The notes under the pieces: model-generated
What the model was told of the DNA's origin: nothing
Seen by the model: the letters and a program-made list of their open reading frames with translations, nothing else
Databases searched by the model: none
Source of the DNA: DASWIG01 sp965371445
GTDB taxonomy: Bacteria > Acidobacteriota > Thermoanaerobaculia > Multivoradales > J023
Reading direction: 5' to 3'
NCBI GenBank assembly: GCA_965371445.1
Contig: CBDUYN010000177.1
Coordinates: 1 to 21,034, forward strand
Length of the DNA: 21,034 nucleotides
Part shown: piece after piece, positions 6,563 to 13,593 of the stretch
Layout: every line of letters begins with the position of its first letter
Numbering within the stretch: the first letter of the stretch is position 1
Translations under genes and position numbers: made by a program

Positions 6563-7362
6563 GCCGTGGCCTCCGCGGCAAAGACGTCGGTCACCAGGAG
6601 CTTGTAGAGGAGGTTGCGCAGGTCTTTCGAATCGAGCGGCCGGTGCATCTCGCCTTGGAAGGCCACCGACATGGTGCCGGTCTCCTCCGAGACCACCACC
6701 ACCAGGGCATCGGTTTCCTCGCTGATACCGAGCGCCGCCCGGTGCCGGGTGCCGAACTCCGTGGACAGCTCCGGGTTCAGGGTCAGGGGCAGGAAGCAGG
6801 CGGCGGCGGCGATCCGCTCGCCCTGGATGATCACCGCGCCGTCGTGGGTCGGGGTGCCGGGCGTGAAGAGGTTGATCAGGAGGTCGAGCGAGACCACCGC
6901 GTCGAGGAGGATGCCGTTCTCGACGTAATTGCGCAACCCTTCGAGCCGCTCGACGACGATCAAGGCGCCGACCTTGCGCTCCGAGAGCGTCGAGGCGGCG
7001 AGCACGAGCTCGTTGAAGGTCGAGGCGACCTTGGTCTGATCCGAAAAACCCCACAGAGGCGTCGAGCCGAACTTCGCCAGAGCGCGCCGGATCTCGTGCT
7101 GAAAAAGCACGATGATCGCCACCGGCAGAATGATGAAGACGTTCTGGAGCGTCGTCTCCAGGGCCCGCAGCTTCAGGGCCTGCGCGCTGTAGTAGACCGC
7201 CACCAGGACCAGGAGACCGATTAGGATCTGGACCTCCCGGGTCCCCCGGATCAGGAGCAGCAGGTAGTAAAAGACCAGCGCCACGAGCAAGAGGTCGACG
7301 ACGTCGAGGGGGCTCGCGAACGGTTCGATCAGCTGTTGAAGGCCCTGGTAGAGGAGGTCCAT
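6559..7362 (-). CDS. cdaA: Membrane diadenylate cyclase CdaA
   Basis: CdaA makes cyclic di-AMP from two ATP. The 267-aa protein has three N-terminal membrane helices (about residues 20-38, 44-60 and 72-88), then a cytoplasmic DisA_N (DAC) domain from about 110. Both catalytic signatures are intact: DGA in THDGAVII (residues 174-176) and RHR in FGTRHRAALGISE (206-208). Length and topology match standard CdaA. The ATG at 7362 follows a weak AAGAAG ribosome-like stretch. It lies 36 bp after folP and overlaps ybbR by 4 bp. In Firmicutes, c-di-AMP controls osmolyte and potassium transport and cell-wall balance. Finding the cyclase with ybbR and glmM here suggests the same membrane complex in this probably Gram-negative organism. 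No effector or phosphodiesterase gene is visible in this window. Confidence 0.96.
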   Translation of the reverse strand: MDLLYQGLQQLIEPFASPLDVVDLLLVALVFYYLLLLIRGTREVQILIGLLVLVAVYYSAQALKLRALETTLQNVFIILPVAIIVLFQHEIRRALAKFGSTPLWGFSDQTKVASTFNELVLAASTLSERKVGALIVVERLEGLRNYVENGILLDAVVSLDLLINLFTPGTPTHDGAVIIQGERIAAAACFLPLTLNPELSTEFGTRHRAALGISEETDALVVVVSEETGTMSVAFQGEMHRPLDSKDLRNLLYKLLVTDVFAAEATA

Positions 7363-7398
7363 GGCGGTGAGCTTCTTGGGGCGGCCGCCGCGGCGCGG

Positions 7399-8274
7399 CT
7401 ACTTTCGGTCCAAGCCCGCTAAATGTATCGCAGAAAGGACGCGAAGGAACTGCACCGTTTGACGAACGTCGTGAACGCGGACGATCGACGCGGCCTCGGC
7501 CGCCGCGGCGACCGCCGCCAGGCTCCCGCCGAGGCGCTCGCCGGGCGGCGCGCCGGGGTCGGCGTGGCGAATGAAGCTCTTGCGGCTGGCGCCGAGAAGG
7601 AGCGGCCGTCCGAGCTCGCGGAGCCTCCCGAGCCCGGCGATCAGCAACAGGCTCTGCTCGGCCGTCTTGCCGAAACCGATGCCGGGGTCGAGCACGATCT
7701 GCGACGCCGCGACCCCGGCGGCACGGGCGCGCTCGTCGAGGGCGCGAAGCTCGGCCGTGACCTCGTCGGCGACGTCGTCGAAGCAAATGCCGCGCTGCAT
7801 CGTCCGGAGCTCGCCGCGGCTGTGCATCAGCACCACGGGACAGCCCGCCTCGGCCACCACCTCGGCGAGGAGCGGATCGCCCAGGGCGCCGACGTCGTTG
7901 ACGAGGTCCGCGCCGGCTTGAAGCGCCTCGCGCGCCACCTCGCCCTTGCGCGTGTCGACCGCAAGGACGGCGTCGGTCTGACGGCGCAGCCCCGTGAGCA
8001 CCGGCAACAGGCGGCGGATCTCCTCGCCAGCGGAGACCTCGTCGGCTCCGGCGCCGTAGACGCCGCCGCCGGGACGCGTCGACTCGGCCCCCAGGTCGAG
8101 TAGGTCCGCCCCTTCTTCGAGCAGCGCCAAGCCGTGCTCGACCGCCCGGTCCGCCTCGAAGTAGAGCCCGCCGTCGCTAAACGAGTCGGGGGTGACGTTC
8201 AGGACCCCCATGACCCGCGGACCGTGGGTCAGCTCGAGCGTACGGCCGCGGGGTAAGGTGAGCTCGAAGTCCAA
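7399..8274 (-). CDS. folP: Dihydropteroate synthase
   Basis: FolP condenses p-aminobenzoate with dihydropterin pyrophosphate in folate synthesis and is the sulfonamide target. The 291-aa TIM-barrel protein carries both family signatures: MGVLNVTPDSFSDGG (about residues 22-36) and LLDLGAESTRPGG (58-70). Further conserved blocks are DLVNDVGAL, VLDPGIGFGKT and LLLGASRKSFI. The likely start is a TTG at 8274, one base after the ftsH stop, because no ATG or GTG precedes the first signature at a suitable place. The ribosome site is poor, so translation may be coupled to ftsH. Confidence 0.96.
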   Translation of the reverse strand: MDFELTLPRGRTLELTHGPRVMGVLNVTPDSFSDGGLYFEADRAVEHGLALLEEGADLLDLGAESTRPGGGVYGAGADEVSAGEEIRRLLPVLTGLRRQTDAVLAVDTRKGEVAREALQAGADLVNDVGALGDPLLAEVVAEAGCPVVLMHSRGELRTMQRGICFDDVADEVTAELRALDERARAAGVAASQIVLDPGIGFGKTAEQSLLLIAGLGRLRELGRPLLLGASRKSFIRHADPGAPPGERLGGSLAAVAAAAEAASIVRVHDVRQTVQFLRVLSAIHLAGLDRK

Positions 8275-8275
8275 T

Positions 8276-10231
8276 CTAGGTCGTCGCCGGCGACGGCAGG
8301 AGCCCCGGTCCCTGCTGGCGCTCGTCGTGGTGTCGGGTGCTGCGGTCCTCGGTGTCCGGGGTGGAGTCGCCGGAATCGCCAGCGAGAGCTTTTCTCATCG
8401 CCTCCGGCATGAGGTCCTGCCCGGTGACCTCCTCGATCAGGGCGTAGACCTCGGAGCCCTCGACCGACTCGCGCTCCAGGAGGACCTGAGCCAATCGCTC
8501 CAGGGTCTCGCGCTGCTCGGTCAGGATCTCTTTCGCCCTCTCGTAAGCCCTGTTGACGATGCGCGTCACCTCATCGTCGATCTTGGTCGCCGTCGCGTCG
8601 CCGTACTCGGCCTTCTTGGCGAACTCGCGGCCCAGGAAGATCGGCTCCTCGTTGCTGCCGAGAGAGAGCGGCCCGAGCTCCGACATCCCCCAGTCGCAGA
8701 TCATCTGGCGCGCCGTCTTGGTGGCGCGGACGATGTCGTTGCCGGCGCCGGTCGTGATGTCGTCCTGGGTGAGCTTCTCGGCGACCCGGCCGCCCATCAG
8801 GACCGCGATCGAGTTCTCGATGAAGCCCTGGCTGTAGGTGTAGCGGTCCTCGGTGGGGAGCTGAACCGTCAGCCCCAGGGCTCGGCCGCGCGGGATGATG
8901 GTGACCTTGTGCAACGGATCGGTCCGCGGCAGAAAGGCCGCCACGACCGCGTGCCCGGCCTCGTGGTAGGCGGTGATCAGCTTCTCCTCGTCGGTCAGGA
9001 TCAGCGACTTGCGCTCCAGGCCCATCAGGATCTTGTCCTTGGCGTACTCGAAGTCCTCCGCCTCGACTTTCTTCTTGTCGCGCCGCGCCGCTATCAAGGC
9101 CGCCTCGTTGACCAGGTTCGCGAGATCGGCGCCCGCAAAGCCCGGCGTGCCGCGGGCGACGACCTGCAAGTCGGCGTCCTCGCCCAGCGGGAAGGTCTTG
9201 GTGTGGACCCGCAGGATCCCCAGCCGGCCGTTGATGTCGGGCAAGTCGACCATCACCTGGCGGTCGAAGCGGCCGGGACGCAGCAGCGCCGGGTCGAGCA
9301 CGTCGGGACGGTTGGTGGCGGCGATTAGGATGACGCCCTCGTTGGTCTCGAAGCCGTCCATCTCGACGAGCAGCTGGTTGAGCGTCTGCTCGCGCTCGTC
9401 GTGGCCGCCACCGAGCCCGGCGCCGCGGTGCCGGCCGACGGCGTCGATCTCGTCGATGAAGACGATGCAGGGAGCGTTTTTCTTGCCCTGCTCGAAAAGG
9501 TCGCGCACCCGGCTCGCGCCGACGCCGACGAACATCTCGACGAAATCGGAGCCCGAGATCGAGAAGAAGGGGACGTTGGCCTCACCGGCGATGGCGCGGG
9601 CGAGAAGCGTCTTGCCCGTCCCCGGCGCGCCCATGAGCAGCACCCCCTTGGGGATCTTGCCGCCCAGGCGCTGGAACTTCTGTGGCTCTTTCAAGAATTC
9701 GACGATCTCGGCGAGCTCGGACTTCGCCTCTTCGACCCCGGCGACGTCGTCGAAAGTCACCTTCTTGCCGGCGGCGTTCAGGAGCTTCGCCTTGCTCTTG
9801 CCGAACGAGAGGGCCTTGTTGCCCCCCGACTGAAACTGGCGCATGAAAAAGATCCACAGCCCGACGATCAAGAGCACCGGGCCCCAGGTGAGGAAGATCG
9901 CCAGCAGCGGGTTCTCGGTCGGCGCCTCGGCATTGAACAGGACGTCGTTTTCCTCCAGCCGCCCAATCAGCTCGTCGGCGAACTCAGGCGGTGCGTAGGA
10001 CTCGAAGTCCTCCTCGCCGTCGATGGCCTGGCTGCCGACCTTGAACTTGCCGACGATATCGCCGCCCCGGATCGTCACCTCCTCGATCCGCCCTTCCTCG
10101 ATGGCCGTCAAGAGCGCGCTGATGGCGAGCTCCTCCTGGCGGCCCTGGGTCCCCTGAATCGACTGCCAGAGGAGCACGACGAGGCCAAAGACGACGATCC
10201 AGAACAACAGAGATCTGAACGTGGGATTCAA
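8276..10231 (-). CDS. ftsH: ATP-dependent zinc metalloprotease FtsH
   Basis: FtsH is a hexameric inner-membrane AAA+ protease that extracts and degrades membrane and short-lived cytosolic proteins. With a TTG start at 10231 the protein is 651 aa and begins MNPTFRSLLFWIVVFG, the usual FtsH opening. It has membrane helices at about 8-24 and 110-130 flanking a small periplasmic domain, Walker A GAPGTGKT (201-208), Walker B FIDEID (258-263), the pore loop FVGVGASR, the second region of homology ATNRPDVLDPALLRPGRFDR, and the zinc site HEAGH (423-427). A longer frame from a TTG at 10279 would add 16 untypical residues and overlap the tilS stop; I prefer 10231 because AAAGGG lies 7 bp upstream. The C-terminal tail (about 40 residues, Asp/Ser/Arg-rich) is variable in the family. 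The tilS-ftsH-folP order recurs in several bacterial phyla. Confidence 0.98.
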   Translation of the reverse strand: MNPTFRSLLFWIVVFGLVVLLWQSIQGTQGRQEELAISALLTAIEEGRIEEVTIRGGDIVGKFKVGSQAIDGEEDFESYAPPEFADELIGRLEENDVLFNAEAPTENPLLAIFLTWGPVLLIVGLWIFFMRQFQSGGNKALSFGKSKAKLLNAAGKKVTFDDVAGVEEAKSELAEIVEFLKEPQKFQRLGGKIPKGVLLMGAPGTGKTLLARAIAGEANVPFFSISGSDFVEMFVGVGASRVRDLFEQGKKNAPCIVFIDEIDAVGRHRGAGLGGGHDEREQTLNQLLVEMDGFETNEGVILIAATNRPDVLDPALLRPGRFDRQVMVDLPDINGRLGILRVHTKTFPLGEDADLQVVARGTPGFAGADLANLVNEAALIAARRDKKKVEAEDFEYAKDKILMGLERKSLILTDEEKLITAYHEAGHAVVAAFLPRTDPLHKVTIIPRGRALGLTVQLPTEDRYTYSQGFIENSIAVLMGGRVAEKLTQDDITTGAGNDIVRATKTARQMICDWGMSELGPLSLGSNEEPIFLGREFAKKAEYGDATATKIDDEVTRIVNRAYERAKEILTEQRETLERLAQVLLERESVEGSEVYALIEEVTGQDLMPEAMRKALAGDSGDSTPDTEDRSTRHHDERQQGPGLLPSPATT

Positions 10232-10275
10232 GGCTCTACCCTTTCTCGCTAGTCCCGGAGCCGGCAAGGTCCCGG

Positions 10276-11745
10276 TCAAAGTATGAGCTTACCCCGAAAG
10301 TCCCCCGGTGGGGAGCCCCGCAGCGGCTCTATTTCGGCAACCCAGGCCCGTTTCGGGGGTCCGGGTGCCGTCGGAAGACGAAACCTCTCGGCGAGAGCGA
10401 CGCCTGGGACCCAGGCGATCTCGCCGTCGACGACGAGGAGCGGCAGCCGTTGGCGCAGCCGGCGAGGAACCCTGGCGTCGATCAGCAGCTCTTTCAACCG
10501 CCGCCGCCCGCCGCTCCCCAGGGGAGCCAACCGGTCCCCGGGCCGGCGGTTGCGCACCTCGATACGGCCTGCGCCGCGCGGCAGCTCCGCCAGAGCGGCC
10601 CGGTCCGGACAGGAGGTGAACATCCAGGGAGCCACCTCGGAGCGCCGCAGGCGAAAGAGGAGCCGAAGCTCCGGAATCGCCACCTCCCCCGGCGCTTCCA
10701 GAGTATACGTGAGCTGCACCCTCGAAGGTTCTCCCCGGACGAGCAGAAGGAGGCCCGAGGCCACCTCCCAGCGCCAGCCGCCGCCGCAGTCGCAGCCGGC
10801 ACGCCCACCGCGGCCGCGGCCCTCGGCGAGCTGGCGCACGAGCTCCCGGCGCGCCGCGGACGCCGCCGGATAGGGGGCCCCGGAGCGCCGGTGCAGCAGC
10901 GCCAGGGCGTGCGGGACGAGCGCCTCGGGCAACGCCTCGAAAGCGGCACGCGACACCTGGACCCCCGGCTCGTAGGGCACCGGCCGGGGCTTGAGCCGCG
11001 CCAAGAGGACCTCTTCCAGGCGCTCCCGGGCGGCCGCCGCCGCCCGGGCCACGCCGGCGAGCCGGGGCACCGCGTCCACCGCCTCTGCCTCGAGGCGGGG
11101 AAGGAGCCGGTGCCGGACGCGGTTGCGCGGCACCGAAAGCTCCGCGTTGGTCGCGTCGACGACCGGCTCGAAGCGACCCGCGACGCTCGATCGAAGCTCC
11201 CGGCGCCGTAGCGTCAGGAGCGGACGGACGAGAAGCACGTCCTCTCGATCCCCGTCGCTCAGGAGGCGCTGCGGCCGGATACCCGCCAGCCCTTCGAGGC
11301 CGCTGCCAAAAGCGAGCCTCAGGAGCACCGTCTCGGCCTGGTCGTCGGCGTGGTGGGCGGTGGCGACGAAGCGCGCGCCGATCTCGCCCGCGTACCGCGC
11401 GAGAAACGCGTAGCGGGCCCGCCGGGCCGTGGCCTCCGGACCGTCCTGCGACCTTGACGACAGGGGCTCCTCGGGAGACGCCACGTGGAGCGCCACTCCG
11501 ATCTCGCCGGCGAGCCGTTCGGCGGCGCGGGCGCGGCGCCAGGAGTCGCCGTCGAGGCCGTGGTCCAGATGGGCCGCCAGGACCTCGACGCCGAGCCGCG
11601 GCGCCAACGCGACCAGGCCGGCGAGAAGCGCCGTCGAGTCGGCGCCGCCGGAAAACGCCACCAGCAGCCGCTCCGGGGGGCTCCGGGGCACGAGAAGAGG
11701 CCGGAAGAATCGCTCCAGGGTTCGCTCGACAATGGCGTGGGACAT
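10276..11745 (-). CDS. tilS: tRNA(Ile)-lysidine synthetase
   Basis: TilS attaches lysine to C34 of the CAU-anticodon tRNA(Ile2), making it read AUA and accept isoleucine. The 489-aa protein has the PP-loop ATP pyrophosphatase motif SGGADS (residues 32-37), followed by AAHLDHGLDGDSWRRA. The conserved TAHHADDQAETVLLRLAFGSGLEGLAG block comes next in the N-terminal domain. The C-terminal substrate-binding domain carries RNRRPGDRLAPLG and, near the end, IAWVPGVALAERFRL. The ATG at 11745 is the first possible start, since no start codon occurs in frame between it and a stop at 11791-11793. It lies only 7 bp after the encoded CCA end of a CAU tRNA and has no ribosome site. Its stop is 44 bp upstream of the preferred ftsH start. 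Confidence 0.95.
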   Translation of the reverse strand: MSHAIVERTLERFFRPLLVPRSPPERLLVAFSGGADSTALLAGLVALAPRLGVEVLAAHLDHGLDGDSWRRARAAERLAGEIGVALHVASPEEPLSSRSQDGPEATARRARYAFLARYAGEIGARFVATAHHADDQAETVLLRLAFGSGLEGLAGIRPQRLLSDGDREDVLLVRPLLTLRRRELRSSVAGRFEPVVDATNAELSVPRNRVRHRLLPRLEAEAVDAVPRLAGVARAAAAARERLEEVLLARLKPRPVPYEPGVQVSRAAFEALPEALVPHALALLHRRSGAPYPAASAARRELVRQLAEGRGRGGRAGCDCGGGWRWEVASGLLLLVRGEPSRVQLTYTLEAPGEVAIPELRLLFRLRRSEVAPWMFTSCPDRAALAELPRGAGRIEVRNRRPGDRLAPLGSGGRRRLKELLIDARVPRRLRQRLPLLVVDGEIAWVPGVALAERFRLPTAPGPPKRAWVAEIEPLRGSPPGDFRGKLIL

Positions 11746-11752
11746 TGCGGGA

Positions 11753-11829
11753 TGGTGGCGGTGACGGGACTTGAACCCATGACCTAGCGATTATGAGTCG
11801 CTCGCTCTAACCAACTGAGCTACACCGCC
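11753..11829 (-). tRNA. tRNA with CAU anticodon (Ile2 or elongator Met)
   Basis: The minus strand folds into a complete 77-nt cloverleaf with encoded CCA. The acceptor stem is GGCGGTG/CACCGCC, the D stem GCTC/GAGC, the anticodon stem AGCGA/TCGCT around loop CTCATAA, and the T arm ATGGG-TTCAAGT-CCCGT; the discriminator base is A. The CAU anticodon fits elongator Met or Ile2, the TilS substrate. The anticodon stem and GGTTCAAGTCC resemble E. coli Ile2, whereas the acceptor stem resembles B. subtilis elongator Met, so identity is unresolved. It is not initiator Met, which would show the three GC pairs and CCCC-type features next to the loop. It is the first gene of the tilS-ftsH-folP unit. Confidence 0.95.
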
Positions 11830-11867
11830 TGGGTCAGGACCGCGGGCCGGCGTCGCGGTAGCCGGCG

Positions 11868-11896
11868 ACGATAGCGCACACAGCGCTTCGAAGCAA
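11868..11896 (-). promoter_or_regulatory. Putative sigma-70 promoter of the tRNA-tilS unit
   Basis: On the minus strand TTGCTT (11891-11896) and TATCGT (11868-11873) are separated by exactly 17 bp, each matching the consensus hexamer at 4 of 6 positions. Transcription would begin near 11861, about 30 bp before the tRNA. No better pair is visible between the tRNA and the REP-like repeat. Confidence 0.5.
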
Positions 11897-11902
11897 GTGA
11901 AT

Positions 11903-12112
11903 CCCCCCGGGGTTAAAACCCCGGGCTACGAAGGGAAAGACCCCTGAAGGGGCCTGATCGCGCAGACACGTCGGAGGTCTTGGGCCGGTCAGTATCCCGA
12001 TACGACGCACGGCTCGTAGCTCGGAGGTGGGAGTCAACACCTGACGTTTCTGCGGAATCAGTCCCCTTTAGGGGACTTTCCCTGATTAGCACGGGGTTTT
12101 AACCCCGTGTGG
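11903..12112. repeat. Inverted pair of two-hairpin REP-like repeats
   Basis: Unit A (11903-11957) holds the palindrome CCCGGGGTT-AA-AACCCCGGG (11906-11925) and then CCCCT-GA-AGGGG (11941-11952). Unit B (12057-12112), read on the opposite strand, has the same order: CACGGGGTT-AA-AACCCCGTG (12090-12109) and AGTCCCCT/AGGGGACT (12060-12077). The linkers also match (GCTA, then GGGAAAG). The two units face each other around about 100 bp of unique sequence. This organisation resembles REP/BIME elements or a small non-autonomous (MITE-like) element. Otherwise the 326 bp between tRNA and the ArsR gene shows only the promoter. Confidence 0.8.
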
Positions 12113-12155
12113 GAGGGGAGCGTGCGCACGGAAGGCGCGGAGGGGTGTGGGGACG

Positions 12156-12452
12156 CTAGCGGAGGACTTCCTGGCAGCTACGGAACTGCCCGAAGAACTG
12201 GCGCATCGAGCTTTTCAGCGCACCGTCGTCGAGACGGTAGACGACGTTTTGCCCCCGGCGCTGGTCGAGGACCAGCCCCGCTTCCTTGAGCACCGAGAGG
12301 TGCCGCGAAATGGTCGGCTGAGACAGGCTGAACTTGGCGACGATCTCGCCCACGGTGAACGGCTGCTCCTCGAGCAGCTGCAGGATCTCCTGGCGCGTCC
12401 CGTCGGCCAGGGCCTTGAAGACCTTCGTCATCTTGTGTTTTGTCGCTTCCAT
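12156..12452 (-). CDS. ArsR-family winged-helix transcriptional regulator
   Basis: From the ATG at 12452 (preceded by GAGGAT, 7 bp spacing) the protein has 98 residues. The core is a typical ArsR-type fold: FKALADGTRQEILQLL (first helices), FTVGEIVAKFSLSQPTISRHLSVLKEAGLV (helix-turn-helix, about 31-60) and RRGQNVVYRLDDGAL (beta wing). The CxC metal site of ArsR/SmtB (ELCVCDL) is replaced by FTVGEIV, and only one Cys (near the C-terminus) is present, so classic metal sensing is unlikely. The SQPTISRHL segment resembles SdpR-like members. An in-frame upstream extension of 26 residues is unlikely to be translated because it lacks conserved sequence. It follows sod on the same strand, 255 bp away, probably under its own promoter. 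The target is unknown; autoregulation is common in the family. Confidence 0.9.
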   Translation of the reverse strand: MEATKHKMTKVFKALADGTRQEILQLLEEQPFTVGEIVAKFSLSQPTISRHLSVLKEAGLVLDQRRGQNVVYRLDDGALKSSMRQFFGQFRSCQEVLR

Positions 12453-12582
12453 CGGCTGATCCTCGCTCGTTTCTGATCCCGGCCATTCGTCGAGGGGCTG
12501 GGGAGCCACTCTGCCGGAGGATACGAGCATAGTCGGATCCGCTGCGTGAATTCTTGAAACCGCTCGGAAAATTAGCTGTACG

Positions 12583-12592
12583 AATGCGCATT
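12583..12592. promoter_or_regulatory. Perfect 10-bp palindrome, possible ArsR operator
   Basis: AATGCGCATT lies about 130 bp upstream of the ArsR-family start, in the only AT-richer patch of the region (12541-12630). Its position suits an operator, but the distance is long and no clear promoter hexamers were found. The remainder of 12453-12707 holds only the hairpin at 12653. Confidence 0.3.
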
Positions 12593-12652
12593 TGATGAGC
12601 AGTCGTGTGCAGACTTCTCAATATGCGAAAAGGCCGGGCCTGTCGCGCAGGG

Positions 12653-12672
12653 GGGCGCACGACCGTGCGCCC
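12653..12672 (-). terminator. GC-rich hairpin downstream of sod
   Basis: GGGCGCAC (12653-12660) and GTGCGCCC (12665-12672) form a perfect 8-bp stem with a 4-nt loop, 36 bp past the sod stop. No T-run follows directly; a short AGGC/GCCT hairpin with TTTT lies further along on the minus strand (12627-12640). Likely a transcript end or stabilising structure. Confidence 0.5.
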
Positions 12673-12707
12673 GCGACGCGGCGCCCTCAAACCCGCACCG
12701 GGCCTAG

Positions 12708-13301
12708 CTAGAAGCGGGCCGCGACCTTGTTCCAGTCGACGACGTTCCACCAGGCCGCGAGGTAGTCGGGACGGCGGTTCTGGTAGTGGAGGTAGTAGGC
12801 GTGCTCCCAGACGTCGATGCCGAGGATCGGTGTCTTGCCCTCGGTGAGCGGGCTGTCCTGGTTGGGGGTCGACAGGACCGCGAGCGTGTCGCCGTCCTTG
12901 ACGAGCCAGGCCCAGCCGGAGCCGAAGCGGGTCATACCGGCGGCGTTGACCTTGGCCTTGAGCTCGTCGAGGCTGCCGAAGTCGCGCCGGATGGCGTCGG
13001 CGAGGTCTCCGGTCGGCTCGCCGCCGCCGCCGGGTCCCATGACGTCCCAGAAGAGGGTGTGGTTGGCGTGGCCGCCACCGTTGTTGCGCACCGCGCCGCG
13101 GATCGCCTCGGGGACGCTCCCGAGGTCCGCGACGAGGTCCTCGACGCTTTTCGCCGCGAGGTCGCCGTGCCCTTCGAGGGCCTTGTTGAGGTTCGCCACG
13201 TACGCGGCGTGGTGCTTGCCGTGGTGGATCTCCATGGTCCGCACGTCGATGTGGGGCTCCAGGGCGTCGAAGGCGTAGGGGAGGCTGGGCAGCTCGTGCA
13301 T
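12708..13301 (-). CDS. Superoxide dismutase, Mn-type of the Fe/Mn family
   Basis: The 197-aa enzyme converts superoxide to peroxide and oxygen. It opens HELPSLPYAFDALEPHID and has the metal ligand His26 in MEIHHGKHHAAYV. The second ligand, His, lies in GGGHANHTLFWDVMGP, and the C-terminal ligands are in GIDVWEHAYYLHYQNRRPDY. The HANH...FW...GPGGGG block and the Gln in STPNQDSPL favour the Mn or cambialistic class over Fe-SOD. No signal peptide is present, so it is cytoplasmic. The ATG at 13301 has a good AAGGAG 7 bp upstream. It diverges from the cytochrome genes, sharing the 292-bp region between them. Confidence 0.97.
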   Translation of the reverse strand: MHELPSLPYAFDALEPHIDVRTMEIHHGKHHAAYVANLNKALEGHGDLAAKSVEDLVADLGSVPEAIRGAVRNNGGGHANHTLFWDVMGPGGGGEPTGDLADAIRRDFGSLDELKAKVNAAGMTRFGSGWAWLVKDGDTLAVLSTPNQDSPLTEGKTPILGIDVWEHAYYLHYQNRRPDYLAAWWNVVDWNKVAARF

Positions 13302-13384
13302 GGATGGGCTCCTTAACTAAGACGGTCGTTCTTGGGTCATAGCGGCGCGGGGGCGCCGGCCGGATCGTTTCGAAGAGGTCTCTC

Positions 13385-13593
13385 ATTGTGCCACAGAGCG
13401 AGGCTCGGGGAACCGTCAAGCTACCCCAAAGGGTGGGACGCCGCCACCCCGAAATGGCACGGCTACCGTCCACGCAGGTATGTCCCGTCGCGGCGCTCGG
13501 GATTAGCCTTTCCTTGCCGGGGTGCCTTCCCGGTTTTTCCGAGATGCCCGCCCCGGTCCGCCGGTCTCCGCGGCCGGCGAGGAGTCGTGCGCG
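13385..13593 (+). promoter_or_regulatory. Hairpin-rich leader of the cytochrome operon
   Basis: The region between sod and the first cytochrome start can form several stems on the plus strand: GGGTGG/CCACCC (13431-13436 with 13444-13449), TCCCG/CGGGA (13483-13487 with 13498-13502) and the terminator-like hairpin at 13517-13538. An AGGAG ribosome site (13580-13584) precedes the chosen ATG by 9 bp. Such a leader could hold a riboswitch or attenuator, but I found no convincing match to a known class. No convincing -10/-35 pair is seen. Confidence 0.35.
13517..13538 (+). terminator. Terminator-like hairpin in the cytochrome leader
   Basis: CCGGG (13517-13521) and CCCGG (13529-13533) form a 5-bp stem with a 7-nt loop followed at once by TTTTT (13534-13538). 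It lies 56 bp upstream of the cytochrome start, so it could act as a conditional attenuator. The stem is short, which keeps confidence low. Confidence 0.4.

Noticed and set aside
4428..6581. A 717-codon frame extending glmM upstream
   Set aside because: The extension overlaps ybbR out of frame and is Arg/Gly-rich. GlmM homology begins at the ATG at 5876.
5873..7786. A 637-codon minus-strand frame apparently joining an Arg-rich region to YbbR
   Set aside because: Its upstream part overlaps cdaA and folP in another frame. The real ybbR start is the GTG at 6562, overlapping the cdaA stop.
11903..12112. CRISPR array
   Set aside because: Only two palindromic units in inverted orientation, without regular spacers or cas genes.
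12178..13473. A 431-codon frame covering sod and the ArsR-type gene
   Set aside because: Low-complexity Arg/Pro-rich translation in the wrong frame; both real genes are clear in other frames.
13400..13480. Possible c-di-GMP-I (GEMM) riboswitch in the cytochrome leader
   Set aside because: Only GGGACGC and a nearby GCCAC recall the consensus. The GCAAA core and the tetraloop-receptor half are missing, so it is not called as a feature.
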